A stretch of DNA of 64,000 nucleotides, taken from NCBI GenBank assembly GCA_018389105.1, contig JACATO010000591.1:1784501-1848500 (forward strand). The letters are read 5' to 3'. Both the position numbers and the translations under genes were made by a program. Below, in pieces: positions 12,760 to 27,300 of this stretch. Under the pieces are notes generated by a model. It did not search any database and had not been told where the DNA came from. It saw only the letters and a list, made by a program, of their open reading frames with translations. This stretch comes from Nautilus pompilius (Eukaryota > Mollusca > Cephalopoda > Nautilida > Nautilidae). The stretch's first letter is position 1; each line of letters starts with the position of its first letter.

Positions 12760-13830
12760 TCTATTTGAAAAATACATTTTATCAAAATGAAAGTTACAAA
12801 TTTTGCAAATAGGCTTTTATGTATGTATTCTATAGAACTAGTTCTAGGAATACTTCTTAAGATCAAACTGCAAGTGGCTCGTTAATCAAGAGAATTAGTT
12901 TGTGAAAGAAATGTTCGTATATGAATAAACCTGAAAAAAAAAAAACGTTTCAGTTATACAGAATCATATTAGCACCACCATTTCTATCAGCTTTCCCAAC
13001 TAAAGGAACTTAATACATTGTGCATATTATTCCTCATAGCCATCTAGTGTTCTGTTGTTAACAGTAATGAAGGAGTAGACACATTCATTATGCAATTAGA
13101 AAAAATAAAACTAAAGAATATGGACTGTCAAGAAAATTAATTTTTTAAGTTTCCCTGTTGCACAAAAGTTCAAAGGCATAAGTTATCTCCCTTATACTAG
13201 AAATTTGGTTATTTTAAGTAGCTATTAGGCCAAAGCAGATCCATAAGCACAAAAAAATTACATCTGTCAAATGATTGTTTCCATCATTAAAAAAATCCGA
13301 ATCATACACTCCAAACATGCGAGCAGTTTTAAAGAAAGTGAAAATAAGGTTTTATTCTGAATGAACTTTTAACACCTATTCTACTGTATTAACTGCTGGA
13401 ATTTAAATTATTTCAACAACAAACGAGACACATCAAAAGTAATGACCTGTCAGTGCCAAAATGGCTTTTTTTGTTAACTCTACAACTAAATAAATAAATA
13501 ATTTTCGCAGCAGGATGGAATTAATTTCCTCGTGTAGGAAGCATATAATAGATGGTCATTCACAAATTACAAGCAAACACTTGGGAGTGGAATCCCATGC
13601 CACCTGTACCTTAGTATAGATTATCTCCAATTACATAAGTGAATTATTTATTTATTTGCAGATTAAATATCCAGTTTGATTGTCATGTTCTGTTTTGTTT
13701 GTAATTATTTTCCCCCTTATAATTCATTTCCAACCTCAAGAACACTATAAAACACTTAGATCAGGTCTGCCTGTGATGGAAAAACAAGTTTAGGAAATGA
13801 CTCTTCAAAGACATCACTGAATCAAAATGT
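12760..13830. other. AT-rich stretch downstream of GPKOW
   Basis: No exon is seen. It contains A-rich runs and ATTT repeats. The part nearest 13.84 kb lies just beyond the likely polyadenylation site of the minus-strand GPKOW gene. Confidence 0.5.
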
Positions 13831-13838
13831 ACAGCTGA

Positions 13839-13844
13839 TTTATT
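13839..13844 (-). promoter_or_regulatory. Candidate GPKOW polyadenylation signal
   Basis: AATAAA on the minus strand, about 180 bases past the GPKOW stop at 14026-14028. Another ATTT-rich candidate lies near 13,645, so the exact end is uncertain. Confidence 0.45.
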
Positions 13845-14025
13845 TTAATAGATTACAAGATGAAATAGTACTTAAACCAATATTAAAGTCCATAGGTAGT
13901 GAAAAACTATTCTGCATGAGACCTAACTAAATTTTGGGAGAAAAAGAAAACTCTCTCTAAACCCACTGAATGATTTTGTCTATGATTCATTCACCTGCAT
14001 TACTTAATAACTAGAAATATTTTGT

Positions 14026-14154
14026 TCAGTACTCATCTGCATCATTCCCAACATATTCACATACACTGTTGTAGTCTAATTTCAAAACTCTGTCACTGAG
14101 AAGCTGGACTGTAACAGTACAGTTCACTTTGTCTTTCTTCATCACTCGTCCAAT
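14026..14154 (-). CDS. GPKOW: GPKOW terminal coding exon 11 (KOW2 end)
   Basis: Encodes IGRVMKKDKVNCTVTVQLLS and ends LDYNSVCEYVGNDADEY, then TGA. It matches the human C-terminus around 'VELHYDAICQYMGPSDTDDD'. Confidence 0.95.
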   Translation of the reverse strand: MGRVMKKDKVNCTVTVQLLSDRVLKLDYNSVCEYVGNDADEY

Positions 14155-17100
14155 CTGAAACAAAGATAAAACAACTTGAACATACACTCTACCAAAATCT
14201 CTGTTGGAGGCAGTTTCCTGGAATCTTGCTGTTTTTACAAAAAAAAGGGGGGTACCTCAAATGCTAAAATCTATTGGACACCACACCAGCCTTTATAATT
14301 TTAATATTAAATTGTCATTTCTAAAACCTAGAGTTAGGCTTACAGGAAGCAAAGCGAGAAATGAAAAGCAGATGTGTATATGCTGCTGTTTGTGTTTCAC
14401 TTAAAAGTTAGTCTGAGCTACAGAAAGCTGCAAAGTGATTAAGTTGTAATCAACATTTCAGCTCTAAAGGTGCAGAAACTCCACTCTTTAAATACTATTT
14501 TGTTAAATATCCAACTGGTCATGGGTGGTTTGATTTACCTCTCCTTGATATTTTCCATAAACTATCATCAGAAGACCTGCATCAGATTTTGGAATTACAG
14601 TCTCCAGCATCTCTTGACAAAGATCTACAAAAATAAAGTTTAAAATCTTGAGTTTACTTTTAGATGCCTTTACATTCATTCACCTGCTGGAGAAAACCTT
14701 TTAATAAAAATGAGAGAGAAACAAATAAACAACATGTTCATTCAGATGTCATATATAATATATTGTTCACTTAAATGTATACAAATGTACATTTTTTTTA
14801 ATTTAGACAATGTTCTGTAATTCATGTGCTATCATCATATCTGATAATGGTAGATTTTCAAAACAAGTAATTATTAATGATTATTTGCTAGCCAAGTGTT
14901 GTTTGTGCACCAATTTTCATTAGCTTTCAATTCAACTACATTCTCTCTTCCTCAGGATGGAAGGTTAAATCTCAGGATCTGCCCTGATATTACAGGAGAG
15001 TAAGGACGATGACAAACTTTTCAGATTTGTCCCAACTGATGCATTGCTGACAATTTATTTAACTGATGACTGTTCAGTTCTGTGGGCAAATCTCTATTTA
15101 ATGGCATCCATCTATTTATAAACAAGAACAAAAAAGCCAACTATGATTTATTTTTAAATGGCAAGTGAAAAATGCTAGTACTAGAATAAATAAATTTCAT
15201 CCCCATGTGTACGGAAGCTGCACTGACACTTGTAGTAGTTTCATTGCTGCTCTGATTATTGACATACATAGTGGTGCTAACAGCAGTGAATATGCTGGCT
15301 GTTTGACCCCAGCATGTGTCCACTGACTCATCAGCTGTAGTTGAGTGATTAGTCAATTTGCATTATCAGCAAAATTTGACATATCTGTTAACATGCCAAA
15401 CTAGCTAAGAGGACCAGTCCTGTCTATTCCAAGATAATGCCTATACAAGACAAATTTATCAGAATAAAACACAATCAACTTGGTACATACCCTATCAGTC
15501 ATTTCTGATTATATCAGCTGAGTGATGACTTGGAGCTGATAGTTAGCAGAACAATAGCGTGATTAGTTTGGCAGCCTCTTCAAGATTGATAAATGAATTT
15601 TTATTAGACAAAAGGAAAAACGAATGCTATAAATAAGTTCCTTTCAATGTGATTAGTGAAATACTGATCATCAACTTACATGAACCAATTACTACAAACA
15701 AATCTGTAAAGTGATATAATTAGGAAGTGATGACATAGATCTCTCAGGTCTCCATAGAGGAGACAACTTATTCCAAATTAGGTTATACAGTCTTGGCCAA
15801 AATTTTTGCATCACCCTAGAAATGATGAAATTAGGCAGCATTGTATTCAGACAAGTCTTTAGTAGAATGGAGTTCAACAATGCATTACTTGATGCAAGTT
15901 ATCAAGGCTCAGAACAACTACTAGCAGATACAGGAGACTTGGAACATACTAATGAAAGTGTCTAATAAATACAGTAAAGTCTCACTTAACACGAATAGTC
16001 TGTGCTTGAAAAACACTGCATTAAGTGAAATATAATTTCCAAGAAGAATACATGTAAATAGGTAGTGATGAATGTCGGTGGATGAAGAGAGAGAGAACGA
16101 AATGAAGAGTAACATAACAATTAAGTATCATAAGCTCTAGGGGTCCATGCATGATACACCGTTAAGGGTTTAAGTTTTATCTCTGCTTGTGCATTTCCTC
16201 CTAATAGAAGAGTGCTTCGATCTTTTGCAACTTTAAAATTGGGAGCGTTTTTTTCATCTTGGGAAATAAGTTCTGTTTGGCTTCTTCTTCCGATATAATC
16301 CCAATTCCTACATTGACCACCAGCTTAGCGCTAAAACAACCATCAGCTATAATTTGTACCATCAAACTACAGAAACTTTTGGCTTCATTTTTATCGGCCA
16401 TGGCTGCTTCTCCAGTTACTTTATGTTGTGTAGACTGAACAGGTTTTTAAAGGGGAAAAACCATCCCTGACTCACATGGAAAGGTTTCATATCACTTTCA
16501 CTTTCACTTCTTTCTTCGATGATCGATGCAAACTCAATGATTTGCACTTTATGACATGCAGACTTAATGGAACATTTTGCTTGGTTTGGTGCTCAATCCA
16601 AGTACCCCAAAATCTTTCCATGATGTCAGGCCTACCACAACTGCTTTTGGTGGCACTCACTGATGTAGCATGCAGAGCACTTGCTTTTATCTTATCCACA
16701 TTTGAACAGATAGCCTGCCATGTTGCTTCATTCAGCTCCATCCATTAGTCTTTCACCTTTCTCAAATTGCTCAATGACTTAATTTTACTTCCAAAGAGTG
16801 ACTTTTTAATTTCATTTTCGTTGCTGAAGCACTAATATCCCGTTTTTCATTTTGGACCCATTGTTATTAAGAGATAAAAACCCAACTTGCTAAGCGATGG
16901 CTCACTAGCTATCGCAGAAAAATATCAAACGCTGTCCCTCTCGTGGACTACTATTTCTCCCAGGGGGATTGTGTTATAGTGAAGCACCACCATGTAAAGT
17001 GAATTTTATTCCCCACTTTATAAATCGTGTTAAGTGAGACTTTACTGTACCTACTTTCTTTGCACTAAATAATTTGTTAGCACGAACTTAGAATTCAAAA

Positions 17101-20100
17101 TAAATAAAAATACAAAAAAAAACCTTTTGAATAATCAACCCTAATCTTCAGCGGAACAAACCATCTACATGAAATACAAAATCAAAACACCCCTAACCCC
17201 AACAAACAAAGTGAGCATTAGTGAAAAGTGAAATAGGAAAACGACAAGTACACACATCAGCAACAACGTTTTTAAATCGTGAGTAAATAAAGATTTGATA
17301 ACCTGTATTTTTCAGAAGACCTGAAAACAAAATTCAGAAGGGTTTCTTCTCAGCCCTCCCTGGCTGAGATTAAAGCACACTCGAGTTTCTGACTAGGATT
17401 GCTAGCGACCCTAGGGGTTAAAGTTTCCATTGAGTCGCCATTGCCATTTCAATGAGCCTGGCTGCCTGGGGTCCTGTATTGGAAGGCCCCTCAAATCACC
17501 AGCATGGTCCCTGACCTAGAGTTTGGGAACATAAGACTTGCACCATGGGCTTTTCACTTGGGGCTAATGCCCAAAATCCAGAACCCCAAGAGATTCTGGC
17601 TTACCCAGTCCTGCCCCATTCTCTCACACTGTACAGTGTTACCAATGTGAGCAGTCAAGCAGGACCAGCACTCTATAAAATAAACCAAATGTCATCTATC
17701 AGAAATGGAAACCCAATCATTAAATGAGAATAAAGTTCCAATTGTGCATTTACATTCAAAGAACATTTTGAAGTCAAAAAATTACTACAAGTTATAGCAC
17801 AGTGATAAAGCTGAGATCAGTGAATCATCAATGTCTAGTGAATAAATCCTGGGATCCAAATTTTGAGAGCAGACACCAATAATTCTGGAGACCACACAAA
17901 GTTAAGCAACACTTTTCAGCAAGGAATACAACCACATTTTAGGAACAAAGTTCTTCACAACAAACCACTAAAGATAATTGCGTGAAAACAGTGAGCAGCA
18001 GCCCTGCAAATGAAATATTTGGAAGACTTCAATCAGTCAATGTTATCAAACTAAAGCAAACCTCAACTGTAAATGAGGAGAAAGAATCAAATATGCAGAA
18101 TGTTTTATAAGAGTATTTGATAAAGTCTCCAAAATTAAAATGTTATATATTATAAAAAATTATATATATTTTTTTTAATTCTGCTTGACACACTGGGATG
18201 TAAAGTTTGTGATCCAATTTAAACAAGGAATTTACCTTAATAAATTATATTTAACCAAAAACGAGCATGTAAATGATTAATATTAATCTTAGGACAAATT
18301 CAATTTCCCATGAACTTTTAAACTATAGCTATGACTTGTTTTAACACTTATTTGTGTGTAAAACTTTAAATGTTAAACAATTATCCGATTTAAATATTCA
18401 GCAAGTGTTTTTTTGTTTTAATAGCGTATCCTTTCAAATAAACATGCTAACAAATGTTTTGTCAATCAGTCAAAAGTTACCTACCTTCCAAAACCTTCCC
18501 ATCATCAGTTTCACAGACACACCTGTCTTTACTTATCATGTCTATCACAACAACCTGAAGGAAAGAAAGTCTACTTTAACCACACCATCTGATCAAGGAG
18601 AAGAAAAGAAATCCAACTAAATTAGTTGTGTCAGTTCAATATTGAGCACCCTGATTTTCAAGGTCTAAAGACATTGTCTCACAGCAGAAAACTAGAAAGG
18701 GAAGATGTGGGAGCATCTGCCTTGCTGACCAAGCTGGTAGTTAACAGTATGGTTGGAGGCTCTTGAGTGGAAGTCAATTACCCACAAAACCTCAACCACA
18801 CACATCCAGAAAAGTCTACTATAACACTTCATTTTCAGATGTGGGAAGAAACCCATGGCTGGTGAAAAACAGCAAGAAACCATACCAAGGAGGTATGTGA
18901 ATTCAAGCTGGTTCTGTGGCCCTCAACCATGGCAGTCCAGTAGTCTGGCCAGACCCTTCAATATTGATAAGGGTCTGTCAAGTATTACTGTCTTGTTTAC
19001 TTCTTAGATGGGTAAACCAGACCTTACAAATAAAAATAAATAATCGTGCCAACCATTGGAAAAGTATTTGAAATTTCTTGTAGTCAAATGTCTATATATA
19101 ACACAAAAAATAGTTGATCCTTTTAAATTTTCAGGCTGTTTTTAGTAAATAAAATGTTCTAGCAGAGTATACAGCTAAGGGTAGTAATTAGAAAGAGAAC
19201 AGCTTTGAGTTAAAAGGTGTGTGGCAAATCTTTGAAATTCCTGTTACTGACAAAGTGATGGATCAGACTACAACTGATTCTGAAAGTACAAAGGTAAAAT
19301 TTAATGTGTTTGACTGTCGGGAACCATCAACTCATGGTAATTCGTTACAACCCTTAACAGTTTCATTACTAAAAAGACAACAGAATATTTTTCAATATCT
19401 AAACATGCTGGGATCTTAGCTAATTTGTCATTTTCACCCTTCCCTGGTGTTAATAACTGTACACAGCTGGAAATGTTCATCTCTGTCCACACTCAAAACC
19501 CCTGATTATTTTATAAGCCCCTATTAGGCCTCCTCTTCAAAAATACTAAAATTCAAACTAGGTACACTCAAAACAAACCCTACAGCAATTATATTTCAGC
19601 CAGCTTTCAACTGAACATCCCTTATAATATATTTAATTCATTCAGTGTATTCCAAATGCTTAAAACCTGGGAACATTCTAGTAAATTAATGGTGAACACT
19701 GTATAATAAATCAATATCCTTTCTCAAATAAGGACTCCATGCCTACACAGCACATTCAAACTACAGAGGAACCAAAGATTTATACAACTAAAATTCCTTT
19801 ACTATTATGTTTGATATTCTGATTAAATACTACAAACAATTTGTTTTTCTTGCAGTTAAAATGTACTGCTGTTCTCACCAAAATTTTGGTTAACAATTAC
19901 CTCTGGATTCCTATCTAAAATTATAATATCCAGTTTAGTGTCTCTCTAGTCTGTAAAATTTATCTTGCATTAATATAGTCCTGTTATCTTAGTATGTGAT
20001 GCTAGTTTTACATCTGCAACCAAAATTCACCATTTCTCATTCTAGAAATTATATCTAAAAATCAGAACAGTAAAAAAAGATGGAACACCAGACACCAGGG

Positions 20101-21303
20101 CCCATACCTTTGTGTTGTAATATTTTCCTTTCTTGTAATGTTTGTCTACTATACGAACCCTGATTTGTGGTCTTAGCCAGATGTATCGATCCTTCTGTGT
20201 TTCGACATTTGAACTTGAACAGTAAGCTTGCAGACTGGATCCACTATGCAAAAGTGAATGTGAAGGTATTTAACTGGCCCCATTTATTTTTTAAAAAATA
20301 AAACAACAGCTGATCAAATAGCAAACTCATCAATATCATATTATAAGGGAGATATTTACAGGTAACCTGCTGCCAAATATAGTGTTACCACTATTTACAA
20401 AATTCTCAGGTAATGACTGTTTGCTCTAAATCTCCATAAGTTAAATGAATACATTAACTTATATCAAACTGCAAATAACATTTAAATGCATATACATTTT
20501 TCATTGTTACTAAAAATAACTTGCTTTTTATGGCAGAAAAGCCATTAATTTGTTAGATATTCACACTGAGATTTTAACCCATCAGGTACACATTTTGACA
20601 GCTTCTACCAACAATTACTGTCACAGAACCAGTTAGCTAAATCTTTACTTCATCTTTGTTTTCAAAAACTTCAAAATACTGTAGCATCAAAACAATAAAT
20701 AATAGAACCAAAATATTCTAATATTAACTATCCCACCAAGCACTATTCTTGGCCCAGGACACACAGCTGAAGCCAGCAATGTCATCGTTGTCTGCGATGG
20801 CTCACAGTGGGCTGGCTAACTTATGAAAGGAATATGAACTATAAGCAAACAACTTAATCCTCACTTAAATAGTTCCCATGAATCACAAAAATACAGGATG
20901 GACCCAAACTATAAGAGAAAAAAAGAAAAAGTCCAACCTGTATGAGTCATATTTTCTTTTTCGCTCCTCCCTTTGTTCACCATTTCCCTGACTGTAGCCC
21001 TGACCTTCTTTAAACTCTCTCCCTCCCTGCTTCCTACTTTCTTCTTCTTTGAACCTATCAGCTTTGCTTTTATCTAAAAGGAACAAATTAACTCAGCTTA
21101 GCTCACCTGTCAGGGAAAAAAAAAGATGAACATCCATTACTAATTACTAAGTAAAAGCTCCCAATTATGGCAACAACTGAAAAAGAAATACTCATCTAAT
21201 GAACACACATCATGAAACAGGCTGCTCTTTTTTTATTTGTAATTTCTTTTGAACCCTATCAAAACAAAAAATCCCTGGATAATTATTATTAATAATAATA
21301 ATA

Positions 21304-21359
<56 letters not shown>

Positions 21360-24300
21360 CTTTATCTTAAAAAATGTATGCTGCAAAAGAATCACCGCCA
21401 ATATATTAATATTATTTTTACCATATCTTCACACTAATGGGTTGACATGGTAACAAAAACAAGTTTATAAGATCACATGAAAGGACATGAATACCAACTT
21501 ATACACACATGCAGTGAGTGTGATTGTGTATCTATTTTAAAATGTAAAAAACAAATGCTCCACTTATTTTTCATTATCATATACTTAATTAACAATCAAA
21601 CTGTTTGATGTTATTTCCCTACATTGAGGAACAGCTGTTAATTGTATCAGCAGCTACTAAAAAAACACACCAGCCCAGTTAAATGTCCTTTGATCGTCAG
21701 TCCAGATTAGCTGCTGAGCCAAGCTCTAGTGACCAGCAAGGAGAGAGAGAACCCTGACTGCAGCTACAGAGACCTGGTAGAAGGCCAGGGTTTATCTGGT
21801 CCTTACTGTCAATGATCAACAGTAAGCAGGCTGAAGCACCACCCTGACCACAGTCCCAGCAGCACTTTTGTATTAGAACATTGTAACAGAGCATGGATTG
21901 GTGTCTGTGTGTGTGTGTGTGCGCGCGCACCTATAGAACCACCATTCTCACAGTGTTGACATCCAAAGCAGCAGCAGTAAATTTTTGACAACCCAGGCTA
22001 ACAACAGAGCAAGTCTGACTTCTGCAGAGAGTCCAGAAAAGAGCAAAGCAGGGTGCCACCTATCTGACTCCAGGATGGTCAGGGCCATGTGGGATAAAAT
22101 GCTGCCAAGGAAACCTACAGAATACTGACAAATAAATATGCAGTAAAAACATACAGAACTACAGAATAATTTTATAATGCAAACGATCACTAGCAAATAA
22201 AACAGTAAAAATATAAACTTCCTGTCATTTTGACAACAGAATATTATTTAGAAACTCAACAAGCACCAACCACTCCCATCAGCAGCTGTCAATAATTTAC
22301 TACTTACTAATATATTTTGAGTACTTCTCATATTCCTCTTCTGTGACCAGTTTGATGTTGTACTGACTCAGAGTAGAAACTCTTCCTCCAATGGCAAGTT
22401 TAATGAGGACACGAGCATTGTCTTCATCCAGACCCTCTACCTGCAAACAGTGAAATTATAGAATGACACCAGCCCTGTTCTGTGGTTCTCGCTGTACAGA
22501 TCTGCCGCAGGTTAACATTCTTCACAATTTCTGTCATCAGTGGCAGAAAAAAATAGGTGGTGTCGCACCAGTCTTCAACTTATAAGTTACAACAGCAAAT
22601 TATCAGTGTAGTAAAACCAAGTACTTACAATGCTGTATTGATCTTTCAGTGATCCCTTTTGTACAATGCAATAAGCTCCCTTTTTCAGACTCAGACTGCT
22701 TTCATCCTCACCTTTAACCAACTTTTGTTTGTTTAACATGGAAACTGTGCTCCTGTCGGCTCCCAGTCCCATTCCTTTTGGCCGCACCACGGCTTCGATG
22801 GGTGGCACAACCCTGCAAGCAGCGAGGAATTACAAAGAATTAAAGTCTCCATAACAAGCAAATGCAACACAAATCTTTTTGTGGAGAGTTTTGACAAAAA
22901 ATAAACAAAGAAAAAAACATGCAATCTGAACGGAAAATTCAACTGTTTTCTTTTTTTCAGATTAAAATGCTGTTGCTGTCAACTCCATTCGTAGGAAAAT
23001 CGTGTGAAATAACAGTTGTGACAGACTGTCCAGATTTTAAACTTCATATACTACACTGGATGAACAGAAGACAATGTACCTGTATATCTGTTTTACTAAC
23101 AAACATCTCTGATTTTGCTGTTTCACTGGTCTTCACTGTGTTCAGTATTTTCATAATTTTTATATCCAAAAATAGTCTGACTGCACCAACTTTGATTGTC
23201 AGGTGTCCCAGGAGGACCCTGAGGGAAGCCTTGTGATTGGTTTTCTCTCTGTCTTTTTATCAATGTTTTTATTTACCTACCACTACAGATGAGATGTAGC
23301 ACAAGTGATCTCTCGCCTGTTAACCAAGGGAGGACAAAGTTTTGCATGTTATTACTTCAGCAAATAAAAAGTTTTAAAATTCTATAGTATTTTTAAAAGC
23401 AATCTGATGAGACAACACGATCGCCCTAGATGTAGTGTCAATCACTTTTCTAATTAACAAGATATCTAGAAACTGAGAAAATGAGTTAAGCAGGTTTACC
23501 AAAATGAGTGACTGAACAAGTTTGCAGTTAGGTTTCGCACCACTAGCAATACAAGTGCAGAAAAAGGTTAACAAAAATCTCAATACTAAGTATTAGCAGA
23601 AAGCGAAAGGTAGCAGATCCAAATCTGGTCATGGGGAAATAATTACGGTTATAATTATCGCCCTTCATCCAAACGTTTTTCCTTCTTCACTACCACCTGC
23701 TAGAATGTTGTTTTTTTTAAATTTATTATAATAATATTCATGCCAGGTAGAGTTACATGTTTTCATCTGACCAAAAGATCCCTTACGTTTTTAAAACAAC
23801 CCCATCAACCTGGTTAGTGCAGTAGCACAATTGAAGCTGAACACGAATTCTTCCCGATTTCAAAACAAAAAAGTAACCGATGTGTTGTGTAAACCTGCCA
23901 TTCTTAAAATCCACGTTCCGAGATCTCGTTTTCCTAAATCAGAAAAAATCTGAATTACTCAAAAATTTTTTTTTCTAAAATTACTTTGACATTCAAAAGC
24001 CATAATGGTGTCAGGCAGGTTCCATCTGAATGTCCCCGATATGATGTAGTCTCTTTTCTGGGGACATTATTTACTATCAACTCGTGTCTGTTATAGTTTC
24101 CTTCACCTACATACTGATAACTAAAGATTTCAAAAAATGTTTCGATGCCAATGGCTATACATTTGAAAAATCAAAACTCCAGCACAAAAGAACAAAGCAA
24201 TTTTCTCTAATAGCAATTTTGTGTGTCAAGGAAACTATTATTTTGATACAAAGCAATTACATACTTTTTGTTTCTACCAATCCCTTCACCTTCCTTCCAG

Positions 24301-27300
24301 CCCATGCCACGTAGCATTGCCATGCCAAAATGTTCAATGGGAACTTCATCATAGTTGGTTTCAGCAGGCTACAATGAGGAAACAGCAGTGTTTAAGATTA
24401 ATCTTGAAAATAAGAGGCTAGAATTATTGATGTTGTCAAGGTGAACGGCCCCTCTTCCTGATCCAAAATCCGGCCAGTGTACTACTGAATTACAGAATTC
24501 CTATGGCTGCATTTTGTGCCCCAAGTGATGTATGAGTGCATCACTACTCATGACCATGAAGAGTATTCAAGAAAAACTCAGATATAGACAGGCAAAAGGA
24601 ATAATTTCTAACAACTTCCATTGTTCTAAGAATAAAATTAAAATTCCATAAAATTCTATTTTAGTTACAATTACATCAAAGTTGTAAGATGAAAGAAAAA
24701 AATTTTAAAGTTCAATCTTTCATTTATAAATTTGAAAAAAAAAAACAGAATCAAAGATTCTAAGTAGATAGATGCTGTGATATTGAATTTATTCATTCTA
24801 AAAATACATATTGTATTTTGTTTTTAATCATTTTTCAAATTTAAACAATCCAAAAGCATAGTCTCTAAGTCCAGAATGCTTCACTATCAAACAGTTAAAG
24901 CTAAAAACTTTGAGCAGACTGTTGCTACATTTCAATTTTCTTGTAAACAAAGTCTTGATCATCTGTTACTGTCAAGAGGGGAATACACCAGATTATTTTC
25001 AAGAGGAAATAACCCAGCAATAGGATTCTTAAATTGATTAATATTATCATCATTATTAACCAAAATTCCTGGTGATTTGCTTTACTTTCAAACAATTCTA
25101 TTACTAAAGAATTTTTCTTTTTTACTATCTAATCATGCTAATTCAAAGTTGTTAATCTAGTATTTTTAATTATTCAGTATATTCCAAATGCTTAAAACCT
25201 GGAAACATTCCAGTTAAATCTGCTGAACTCTAATAAGTCAATAAGGACCACACACATGTACAGAATATAGACAAACCAAGGGTTTATACAATAAAACTTC
25301 TCTACTTTCACAGTTAATACTCAGATTATTATCCATTACAATTTATTTAATTTGCAGTTAAACTGCTCTTCACATTTGAAATTGTGGTTAACATTTGCCC
25401 CTAGATCCTTTTCAGAAGCTACATTTTCCAGTTTAGTATCTCCCATATAATGATCATCTCTGTTGCCAGTTTGACATAGGGAGGTAACATCTATCTTGCA
25501 TTAAGAACAATCTTTAAAAAGCAGCATTGTTCCAAACATAGAGAAGTTAACAAAAAAAAAAAAAAAAGAGGAGAGAAGGAATGAGAACTTTTAAACTTAC
25601 TGGTTCTCAAAGTTCAGGTGAAATGACCAGTGAATAAAAGCTAAAATTCATGTTCTGCAGAACATACCAGATAGACATAGATCGGGATTCTGACAAACAA
25701 TACCCAGACTATTTTCAAAAAAAACTAATAGGATTTCTAGTTTGAAGTAAAATTAGCATGTTGTTTGTTACCCGATCAGCCATAATGTCATACCTCATCT
25801 GGACGCAGAGAAACATCCAACTTTTCCTCGGTCTCATATCCATTAGGAATCCTGTTCTGTAGCAACAATGGAATAGACAAGTTTGAGTCTTCTTTACCTC
25901 TATTATTCCATTCTTCTTTATCCTTTGCTGCATCTAAAACAGTAAACATTGAGATTAGATGTTTGTTTACATGACTGTTCGTGCCATTTACATAATTTTC
26001 AGTTACAGTTTCTTCCACAACAGTAATAAGAAACAAGTTTCTGAAAACTAGCTAAGTATTTCCAATCTCCAACAGTACCCAGACAGTTTGCCTACTGGAC
26101 ATTATATTTTATTTTATTTTATTTTATTTTATTTACATTCATTAGAATTTTAACATAAATAAAAAAGAATAAAATGCATATATATAAAATCATTCTTAAA
26201 TTCGTGTCTAAAATTTATTTTTTAAAAGCACATATAAAATAAGATTTATTAAATCAAATCTGAAACCAAAAAATCAATCTATTCAGCAATTCTATAAATT
26301 GTGAGCAATGCCACGAAGATATTCAAGAACTGGGATGGTATCATACTTCTCCACAAGGTTCTTCAGGCGTTGATTGACATCTCGTACCTTTTCTTGGTTG
26401 GTGGCAAAGCAACTCCAGCATTGGCATGATCAATAAGGAGTTCGTTGTCAGCTTGCTCTTTATGCAATCGGTCTACAAGTCGACACAGAGTTGGGTGTTT
26501 AATGGTGACTCGTAGGTCAAAGGCTCTGTGCCAGCCTTCTATCGAGTTGTTTGTGCGAGGCAAATCATGTAAAACTCTTTCACGGACATTCCAAAGTTCT
26601 TGCGGAAAAGCAGACCGTCTTCTTCGTCCTCGCTGCACATTCTCAATCCACGTAGCCTTGAAATAGGTTAGAAAGTCTCCCAGGATCTCGTCCAGTGCAG
26701 ATATAAATCGTTCAAACGTGTCGCTAACATCTTGTAGAGGAACAAATGCAAGCGCTTGAAGTGATTTAATCAGCATTGCATTTTCGGGACATGCAGCATA
26801 CCAGCTGGCAAGTCCTGGGGCTTGAATTCTTCGCCACAGACATTGCCCATTGCCCAAAGTGGAACAGACAACCACTGATTCGACTCTGTGGAAAGTGTCT
26901 TTTGACAGAATTCAACGCTGCTCTTTCAAAGTCTAGCATCAGGGATTCGGGGTTTAAATTTCTTTCGTTCTTGAGGAAAGTCCATATTGCATCATAGGTT
27001 GCTTCGTTCTTGTGCTTTGTGACACAGAACACCAATGGCGCTGTTCTTGATTCAGTTAGCATGGCATGAATAGTGTACAGCTGGAAACTGTCAGGGGCCG
27101 AATCAAATGTTCCATTGCAAAACAAGTGTAATTTGCTTTCAAGAACATCAAGGTTTTTCGTGGTTAGCATAATCACAATTTCAAGATTCTCATCTTCGTG
27201 TGCCAAAAAAGGTTCTCCTCTCGTCGTTACTTTGAGTTCGTCAGTAATTATATTCCCATCTGGTGCACTTCTTTGTCATCGCACCATTCGTGACAGAGCC

